A DNA stretch of 64,000 nt. It comes from Amorphophallus konjac (taxonomy: Eukaryota > Streptophyta > Magnoliopsida > Alismatales > Araceae). Below are positions 55,762 to 64,000 of this stretch, in pieces. Location: assembly GCA_022559845.1 (NCBI GenBank), contig CM040125.1, positions 204,764,102-204,828,101 of the forward strand, written 5' to 3'. The notes under the pieces are model-generated. The model had not been told where the DNA came from. It made no database searches and was given only the letters and a program-made list of their open reading frames with translations. Both the position numbers and the translations under genes were made by a program. The number at the start of each line of letters is the position of its first letter. Within the stretch, counting starts at the first letter, position 1.

Positions 55762-56099
55762 TGTGGGGATGGATTTTATTTTATTTATTTATTTTGTTTA
55801 TTATTTGGTTTGTTGATTAGTTAGTTTATTAGGCGTGCCAGTCACATGTTTGATGATTTATTATGCGCTCGATCTGACCTGGTCAGTCGATTGTGAAGTC
55901 CGAGTCGGGATCGGAAGTCCGTCATACCATTAAGGCTATGACGTTAATTATGCCCTTCCAAAGAAGGACAACCCTTGATTAATCGCCAAAGTAGAAGAAT
56001 CCCAGGGGGCAAAACTAATATGATAGGTATGCTCATACATTTACAGTATAGGAGATGCATGCAGATGATCATGCGAAACAAGATATGATATTAACATAC

Positions 56100-56314
56100 G
56101 GAATAAATCCGGCAGCATATCCCTTTTATCTTGGTCTATGCCAAGTGGGAATATAGGACATCCATCCACGGAGTGCCGAGATGGACGCCACAAGAAAGAT
56201 GAGCATAGCCCGAGATCCAAGAGGATCCAGATGCGATGGGACAATGTCCATAATCATGGTATTTATCGATATTCCCTTTAGAAACCATTGGAGGACATGC
56301 AGTGGTAGAACTCC
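56100..56314. repeat. Direct repeat, copy 1 (215 bp)
   Basis: Pairs with 57030-57244; shared ATAGGACATCCATC-ACGGAGTGCCGAG and CGAGATCCAAGAGGATC words. Confidence 0.85.
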
Positions 56315-56569
56315 AAGAGTCAGCATGGTTAGAAGAAAACATCACGGTCAAACGGTATAATGTGGGGATGAAACCCCATTAATTTAGCTCCCTTAACCTT
56401 GGATGAAGAACCATGATTCCCCATGATATGATGAAGGTTGGCATGAAGGCTAATGAGGTTGGGACATTAGGTTTAGACTGAGTTTGGGGCTTATTAAGGT
56501 TGCTGGGAAGTTGAGTGTTTGAATAATAGTCGGCATTGAGATGAATCGGCACGGATGGGAACCGGTCAG

Positions 56570-56710
56570 AAGGCAAACCGGCGCGGCACGGGAAAATGAG
56601 GCGGTCGGCGCGCCTAGGTGGCCGGCCGGTCCTCGGCGCGCCCATCACTCGGCGCGGAACTCGCGCCGAGAGAGGGCTGCGCCGAGAGGCCATCTGGCGC
56701 CGACAGGAGG
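56570..56710. repeat. GC-rich palindrome cluster
   Basis: Several CTCGGCGCG / CGCGCCGAG pairs; the best has a perfect 9-bp stem with a 5-base spacer near 56649-56671. A similar, weaker cluster is at about 57960-58090. Confidence 0.75.
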
Positions 56711-57029
56711 GATTTTTTTAGGGATTTTTGAGGGCTTTGTGAGGTTATGGATTTTGGTGGGCTCTATAGAGGGGATCTCTTGTGCTTAATAAGGGCTTCA
56801 TGGGCTCTGGCGACGATGTTTAGGCCAGCTGAAAGAGAAGGATAAATTCATCCACCGAAGGTCTAGGGAGACCCTGTGACAATCAACGGGAAATCTCATA
56901 ATGATTATGTTCCCCTTCTACAGTGGGCAAAGGGCCATGAGATAAGCCTCAGGTCTCTGCCACACAGTCGGGGGTTAATTCATCATCTTAACAAAAACAT
57001 CGCATGATATGACAAAGCAAGGATCGTGA

Positions 57030-57244
57030 ATGAATTTCGGTAGCATCTTCCCTTATTTTGGACTGTGCCAAAGGGGAGTATAGGACATCCATCTACGGAG
57101 TGCCGAGATGGAAGTCAAAAGAAAGGTGGGCGTAGCCCGAGATCCAAGAGGATCAGAATTCAGCGGGACAATATCCACTCGTCGTGGCGCCTCATTAATA
57201 TTCCTCTAAAGGGACCAATGGAGAACATGCAGTGGCAGAACTCC
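57030..57244. repeat. Direct repeat, copy 2 (215 bp)
   Basis: About 80 percent like 56100-56314, 930 bp away. Confidence 0.85.
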
Positions 57245-57406
57245 GTGGCCCGGCGGGGTGAAAGAGGGAAATCGGAAACCCAAACTGAGATAAATGTAGG
57301 GGTAAGACCCCATTAGTGTAGCTCCCCTGATTCTCATGGAATTGAGTATGAAAACCGAACAATATTGATTCATAAAAATAAAATACATACATTTGTTATT
57401 ACATTC

Positions 57407-57411
<5 letters not shown>

Positions 57412-57447
<36 letters not shown>

Positions 57448-57469
57448 TATTCACACACACACACACACA
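57412..57469. repeat. (TA)n and (CA)n microsatellites
   Basis: TA units 57412-57444, CA units 57452-57469. Neighbouring 57470-57960 holds nothing I recognise. Confidence 0.9.
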
Positions 57470-58833
57470 TATTCATACATGCCTGTATCTACATGGATGC
57501 ATAAATGAATAAAACCAAAAAAAGGGGCCTAGCGTAAGGACTTGCATACCCAACGAGCAGAATTATCTATCTATGCATAAGCCATATGTACACCCACGGG
57601 TTGGTTCACACCACAACATGCACCAATGTGACAAGGGGTGCAGTTAGTGGGTGAAGGCTCAAATGTTAGCGTAGCAAGCATATGTTAATTGAGATTAAGA
57701 AGTTGCTAATCATTAATTATGCATATTCATGCAGTAGGTGGGGGTTTAGAGAGTAACGTAGGTAGGTTCGTGCGTGAGAGTTAGTGAATGGGCCAACGAC
57801 CGCCACGTAAACCAACGGATGGGCTGAAGACACATGCAGCTAGTGGGGCCACGCATTAATGATCTTCATTTATTAAAGCATACCATTCGCAAGAACAATA
57901 CATCACGTGACCAATGCCATTCCTAACAACTATAGCGTGCACATGAGGTAGCGGGAAAAGCAGATGGGCACGGCGGGGGAACACGCTCTCGGCGCGCTCA
58001 TGCACTCGGCGCGGAAACAAAAGGGCAGTCTCGGCGGGGGAGGTAACCGGCGTGGGATATGCGTCGAGAGCTATTGGCGTCGAGGCTTTGAGAATGGGTT
58101 TTGGGATTTAGGATTTCATGGAAGCGGCCGGGTTTGAGCTCCTCTGAGTGAACAGAAAATCATCAGGAGAATACAAACACCAGAATGGGGCCGGGCAAAA
58201 TTACTTTTCCTCATGATTTGGGGGGCAAGAAAACCACGAGATAAGCTGTCCCGGGCCTCCGTCTCGTATCAGAGGTAAATACTTCTACTACTCGCGGAAG
58301 AACTGAGGGGGTAAGCACCAGAACTCAGTATTCCCTGAGCGTAGCAATGCCTTCGCAAATGTCATTGAAAGATGGGATAATACTCCCACTGTCTCTGCGA
58401 AGTCGTAGTAGCCATAAGGCCGTCGTCCCAGGTTGAATGAAAGAAACGTAAACTAGAACTACAAAAATTCTAAATAGAATGGTAGGAGCACACAGGCGAA
58501 TATCAAGGGGATTTGGTTATAGTAATATAAGAAAATCTCATGCATCAACAGATGTTCTATTTATACAAAATCAGGCATCACCAAGATACAAATATAAGCC
58601 AGAAAGGGCTGTGCTATTACATAAGGAGAGAACAAAAATAGAAAAGAAAGAACAGGGGAGGGGGACTGTAGCCCCGAGGGGCGTCGGACGATGGCGGTAG
58701 CACCCCTACCTCTACTCTTCCTTCTCTTCACGGGCTCTCTTCTCTTTTCGAGCTCTCGCTCCACTTCTTTTCTTCTGTCTGTCTCTTCTTCTCTTTTTTT
58801 TATCCACCGCCCTTGACTTCATCGAACTGAAGG

Positions 58834-58843
58834 TTTATATATA
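58834..58843 (-). promoter_or_regulatory. TATA box of the minus-strand LTR
   Basis: CCCCCTATATATAAACC on the minus strand, followed by a GA-rich leader. Confidence 0.6.
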
Positions 58844-59734
58844 GGGGGTGTTAAACCCCATTCTCATCGGCGCACATCCTTAGTCCTTTGATCATGGGTC
58901 TCGGCACGCCCTAGGTTGTGGAGCTATCAGTGCGTGCGACTTCTATTTGGGCCTTGGCCCTTCTTCGGTCCACGAACCAATCAGCGCCGCTACGTTCAAC
59001 GTGGGCCTCAGCGGATGCTTCTCCATCTTTTCCCTTTATCCCTGGAAAATAAGAAATATAAGATGAAATATGTTAGTATTTTTATTTATATTGATATTAT
59101 CTTATCATTTTATTATTATTCTATTATTATCGTTATATCTTTTTTTCTCTCTTTTTTATCCTTTTTTGTTATTATTATTATTATTATATTTATTTTCCTT
59201 TCCTCTTTTCTCTCATTTTTCTCTCATTTTCATTATTATATATATATATATATTATTATTATTTTTATGTGTCAACAAATGCCCCCACCCGTAGGTGGCG
59301 CGAACGAGGGACGAGCGAGCGGGGCCTACGGGTGCAGCCCGTTTGAAAGTGTGTCTTTTTGTTCATGCGAGCATGCATGCATTCAACAGCAAGCATAAGC
59401 TGGATATATAGAATAGCTCCCCTATATCGGGGATAGGACAAGGACAGCGCCTGTGACTCATAGACAGAGTGCGGCTCACAAGGCACAACTAAGGGAGATG
59501 TGCATGCGCAGAGAGGACATCGCATAGAATATGTGCACATCGTAAGCCATGATCTACACCCGAGGCTACTTCTCTATAGTGTGATAGTGCAAGTATGTGA
59601 GCAGCGAATCTCCGACGTAGGGATATGCAGATGTTCTAGATAACATTAGAGCATTGCTCTAGCGTCTACACACACAGCTGGGGTTCTCGATTTTTGGTAG
59701 CTTCGCACAACCCCCTTAGCTTATTTCTAGCTTC

Positions 59735-60070
59735 GGACTTCACCGTTTGGCGCGAGTCTCCTCATGTGTCTCAATGGGGATTTTCAGGCTACTAAGATTC
59801 ATCCTTTATAGTAATTTTATTACGGACTTCACCGTTCGGCGTGAGTATCCTTATGTGTCTCAATAGGGATTCCCGGCTATTTGGATTCATCCTTTATAGT
59901 GGTTTTATTGCGGACTTCACTGTTCGGCGCGAGTCTCCTCATATGTCTCAATGGGGATTCCCGACTACTAGTATTCATCTTTTATAGTGATTTTCTTGTG
60001 GACTTCACCGTTCGGCGCGAGTCTCCTCATGTGTCTCAAAGGGGATTCCCGGCTACTAAGATTCATCATA
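59735..60070. repeat. Four copies of an 88-bp tandem repeat
   Basis: Units begin GGACTTCACCGTT at 59735, 59824, 59912 and 60000 and carry CTCATGTGTCTCAATGGGG; the last is cut short. On the minus strand they lie upstream of the TATA box. Confidence 0.9.
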
Positions 60071-61559
60071 TCTATCATTCTTCTTCATCTTTTTTTTTTT
60101 TAACTTCGGGGAAGGTAACTTTTTCCTCATGATTATCCCTCGTGTGGGTGCAGAAGTTCGAGCACACATATAGTGTTAGGAAGAACCTTCTAGCATCCCT
60201 ATGATAAGAGACCGCTGAACACATAGTGGTGCAAAGTGTGGGAGTTTTGCTTTAGGTGTATCTCACGAGTTGCATTAGCGACACAGCTATGACTTTTCCA
60301 TTGGACGCATGCACTTAGCCAATATTGGCTTTTCATCCCTTAGTGTATGCCGTGGCACATACATGCTTAGAATCGGGCAGCTTTATTTAGCTAGGAGATG
60401 TGGTCCTAGGAAATTGAAGGAGGTGTATTATCTTATAGTATAAGCAAGCATGCAAGTAGGGCCAACAAACACTCAAAATTTGAAAGCATGCAATTTTTTT
60501 CTTCTTTTTTTCTATTTTTTATTTTATATGTATGCATATATGTCACGTCCCGACGCGGAATATCGAGGGTGCGACGAGTCGTAAACAATCGTGTCGATCA
60601 GAGCATGTATAATTTTATTTCTAAAGATAGAAATGAATGGGAAAATGGTACCTTTATTCCATCAAAATGAAGTTTACAACACTAATTGATAAGCCATAAA
60701 GGTAAATTTCAACTTTCAATCCCAAAGTACATCATTCTTGTAAAAATATTAATGATCTACATAAACCTAGGTAAAAAGGAAAATCACTCTCTCACTCTTG
60801 TCCATTCCCTTGTTTATTTTCATTTCCTGCAATAATTAATCAAAACGTAGGGTGAGCTAAAAGCTCAGTAGGATTTTATATCTCTAAAAACCAGGTAATC
60901 TTTAAGTATTAACAATTTAAGCAATTTTTGAAGTTGTATCGAGAAGTGTATAAACATGAATAGAATTTCCAAGTAATGACTTTGAACAAGTAAAGAATTT
61001 CATGTAATTGGCCATTTTCACGCAAGTCAAGTAATTCATGTAAACAAGTAATCAAATAATAATAACGAAATGTGGAATGCCGTATTAAGTAAATCTATCA
61101 TGCACTTCGGTGCAATGTCACACCGTGGTCAATCAACTCCTATGGGCACAAGTACTTTCGGGCGCTCCCCCCGGGACCAGACCGGGCCCCATTAATGCCA
61201 GGCATTGAGTCATATGGATCCGAAGATCTCAAGTACGTTTAGACATCCACTTTAATGTATATGGCCAATGATTTTCAAGAAAATATTGTTTGTAATAAGC
61301 ACAGATTTGACCAAATTTCAAAAGTTGCAAGAAAAGTAGATAACAATTTAAGGCATCATGTTTAACGACATTAAGTCGTGGAATTCAAAAATGAACGGTA
61401 AGTAGGAAGAAAATTTAAGATAATAATTTTATTAGAATTATTTTTTTAAAATATCTTAGCTTAATATCATAATCGTAAAACATCAAGTTTTAGTTATGAA
61501 AATATATACTTTATAAATTACAATCATGAGTTTAATCATGCATTAATTAACCATATGAT

Positions 61560-62620
61560 AAAAAAATAGAATTTTATGTCAAAAATAATTATAACTCGCT
61601 GAAAATAATCTTAACATGCTGAAAATGATTTTCATATGTTACTTTACTGATAAGATGATAAAAATAAAATTTTCATGTTCGATTTAATTTTTAACATGCT
61701 AGAAATTAATATTTAACATGCTAAAATTAATACTTAACAAGTTAAAATAATTCTCATACATTAACTTACTGATAGCATGATAAGATAAGTTTACCGTGCT
61801 GATTACAGAAATTTTCTGATAACAACATAAATTTTATCATGCTGAAAATTATTTTTCTACATTTATTTACTAATTATTTGAATGAAAAATAGAATTATCA
61901 TGCTAAAAATAGTTTTAATTTATTAAAAATAAATCTAATATGCTAAAAATAATTCAATCATGCTTGAAATAATTTTACCATGCTAGAAGTAATTTTAACA
62001 TGCTGGAAAGATTTTTCATGTATCAATTTACTAATTACTTAGTAGGAAATTAGGTTTAACATGCATAAAAATAGTTTAAATAGATTTTAGCATTCTGAAA
62101 ATAATTTTCGTATCTCAGTATGTATAAAATAATTTTATCATGCTGGAAGTAATTTTTAACATGCTGAAAATAATTTTCATGCATTAATTTACTAATTACT
62201 TCGTAAAAAAATAAGTTTAATATAAAAAACTAATTTTTCATGATAATATGATAGAAAAGATTTTTATCATGCTGAAAATAATTTTAATATATCAATTTTC
62301 TGATAACCAGATTTTTAGAAGTTAGAAATAATTTTCATGCATTAATTGACCAATTATTTGATAGAAAAATAGATGTTTCATGCTGAAAAATAGTATTTAA
62401 TTATATTTGTCATGCTAAAAATAGTTTTCAGACTTTAGTATGAATAAAATAAATTTTATCATTCTGGAAGTAATTTTTAGCATGCTGTAAATATTTTTCA
62501 TGCATCAATTACTAATAATATGCAAAAAAAAGGTTTTTCATGCTAAAAAAATATTTTTATTCCACAAAAATAAATTTTAACATGCTGTAAATATTTTAAC
62601 ATGTTAATATGGATTTCCAT
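61560..62620. repeat. Degenerate AT-rich array with CATGCTGAAAATAATTTT words
   Basis: CATGCT followed by A-rich then AATTTT recurs about 30 times at 20-50 bp spacing, with GCATTAATTTACTAATTACTT phrases returning every 120-150 bp. Confidence 0.7.
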
Positions 62621-62639
62621 CATTTTTAGTTACTATCTA

Positions 62640-63180
62640 TGAATGCGTCTAGGAGTCTGGACGTTTTCTGTAGACACGTCCCTGGTTCTGGACACTTTAT
62701 AAAAATTATTTTTACGTTTTATATCAATTTCTTTGAGGCGTCTAGGCATGTGACGCCTTTATAAATTTATTTTAATAAAATTTAATTTTTTATTTTTATT
62801 TTTATTTTTATTATTTTGTTATGGAGGCGTCCAGCCATTTAGATGCCTTTATAAATTTAATCTAATAAAATTTTAAATTTTTATATTGCGGCGTCTAAAC
62901 CGTTAGACGTCTTTATAAATTTATTTTAATAAAATTTTAATTCTTTATAGAGGCGTCCAGTTACAAGGACGCCTTCTTTAAATTATTTTAATTTTTTTTT
63001 GAATTTAGGGCGGAGGGAAAAGTATATCTGAGCGCGTCTTATTTTGATGACGTGCTCTGTTGACGCGTCCAGATGACTGGACGCCTTCTTTTTATTATTT
63101 TTATATTTTTATTTTTGAATTCCGGTTGGTATAAAAGTATCTGAGAACGCGTCTTATCGAGGAGACGCGTTCATTAACGC
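62640..63180. repeat. Array of GACGC hyphenated palindromes
   Basis: About eight units such as GGCGTCC with GGACGCC (62951), GCGTCCAG with CTGGACGC (63064) and a perfect 10-bp pair GAACGCGTCT with AGACGCGTTC (63142). They are separated by TTTATAAATTTATTTTAATA-type spacers. Confidence 0.8.
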
Positions 63181-63505
63181 GGACTGAGTTTTAACAGCCA
63201 CAGTTTTCTTAGGAAAAATGTGAATGCCCTTCAATAAAACGCTAATAACTTGCTCATTTCTCAATAAAATTTAGGGAAACAGATATCAATGGAAAGAGCA
63301 TTGAAAAATACACAAGATAGCATGCTTTAATTGAAGTTTAGCCTGAGAGACACCAACCTTTGAGCGGATTTAAGGAAGAAGTAAGAAAATCCCTAATTGG
63401 ATATGAAAACTCTTAATTCTCCAAATCTTTCCTTTAAATCTCCCTTAATCTTCAGAGTAGCATAGCCTAGGCCACCAATGATGATTTGAGGGTCGAATGG
63501 GGCTC

Positions 63506-63513
63506 TATTTATA
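63506..63513 (-). promoter_or_regulatory. TATA box of second minus-strand LTR
   Basis: GGCTATAAATAGAG on the minus strand. Confidence 0.65.
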
Positions 63514-64000
63514 GCCAAAACTTAGCCAATTTTGTCAAAATTTCTTACCTAATTCCACCAAACCCATTAACTCCGAATTAGAAGAAAATTCATATTTCTC
63601 CTCTTAATCTAGCCTCAAATTGGTGTGAAACCAATGTAAAAATGGCTGGTCTAAAGTTATAAGTTAGGTATGAGTTAATTTTTGAGTCAATCTTGTAGAA
63701 ATTCGGTTATTTTAATCCCTTAAATGTCATATTAAACACATGTTACGAATTTAAGGTTATTTATCCTTTATTAAATCCTTTAATCTATTAATCCAACCCA
63801 TTATGGATTATCCAATGGGTCAATTATGATCCTAGTCCATTATATAGACTTTTATTGGGCTTACTATGATTTATCTAAGGCCTAAAGTAATTAATTTTCT
63901 ATTTACTTCAAGTAAATTCAATAAACTAGCTTATTTCATATAGTAAAAATGTAATTTATTTATTTCATAAAAATTTTAATTACATAATAAAATTAAAATT

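Larger units (their letters stand above)
55762..60540 (-). repeat. Long minus-strand LTR, probably solo (upper end uncertain)
   Basis: The lower end TGTGGGGATGG (CCATCCCCACA on the minus strand) directly abuts Tat-2. A minus-strand TATA at 58834-58843 with a GA-rich leader after it, two direct repeats, GC-rich palindromes and an 88-bp tandem repeat make up its content. No PBS, gag or pol. The upper limit is set only by the next LTR at 60541. Confidence 0.5.
60541..64000 (-). repeat. Second long minus-strand LTR, running off the window
   Basis: The lower end TGTCACGTCCCG is the reverse complement of CGGGACGTGACA, a common 3' end of gypsy LTRs. Minus-strand TATA at 63506-63513; beyond it to 64000 is U3. 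GACGC palindromes (62640-63180) and an AT-rich array (61560-62620) lie downstream of the TATA box. No PBS next to 60541. The upper end is outside the window. Confidence 0.6.

Noticed and set aside
55762..60540. Endogenous pararetrovirus
   Set aside because: No movement protein, coat or RT motif found; TATA, ends and repeats fit an LTR better.

Overview
This window is nuclear DNA from a flowering plant, taken from a transposon-dense block. I found no host protein gene, rRNA, tRNA or CRISPR array. The evidence for a plant is Tat-lineage and Tekay/Del-like Ty3/gypsy retrotransposons, primer-binding sites for initiator tRNA-Met, a CACTA terminus, a Transposase_28-type antisense gene with a 75-bp GT-AG intron, and plant-type TATAAATA promoters inside LTRs. 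The species cannot be named from the sequence alone.

Layout. (1) 1-10240: a Tat element (Tat-1). Its 5' LTR lies just outside the window. It carries gag, protease, RT with two RNase H domains, integrase, a spliced antisense gene and a 3' LTR. (2) 10241-14189: unassigned, LTR-like and simple-repeat DNA. (3) 14195-40779: one large nest flanked by the 5-bp target duplication GTTAA. The host is a non-autonomous LTR element with 2.2-kb LTRs and an internal region coding a gag-like protein fused to an unfamiliar protein with CPGPP repeats. Its 5' LTR was hit by a relative of the same family in opposite orientation (14734-21997, duplication CTACT). It was also hit by a Tekay-like chromovirus (23401-33395, duplication GTGAG). 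A 1.85-kb stretch of this LTR is also tandemly duplicated. (4) 40780-44300: a perfect 25-bp-arm hairpin and an LTR-like region on the minus strand with about 32 copies of a GACCT-type motif. (5) 44310-47410: a broken third Tat copy (Tat-3), cut by a CACTA terminus at 47411. (6) 47411-50536: CACTA-derived DNA with subterminal repeats, a G-run region and a 262-bp foldback. (7) about 50537-55761: Tat-2, with gag-pol in one frame but many stop codons. (8) 55762-64000: two long minus-strand LTRs without coding sequence.

How the parts relate. The coding genes are the replication machinery of autonomous elements (gag, protease, RT, RNase H, integrase). The GTTAA and CTACT elements lack pol and would have to be mobilised by another element. 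Most broken codons are C-to-T or G-to-A changes, as expected of old, methylated copies. The most unusual signals are the modular non-autonomous family with the CPGPP protein, a covarying hairpin next to a splice-donor-like site in its LTR leader, and arrays of covarying hyphenated palindromes in the transcribed leaders of three unrelated LTRs.
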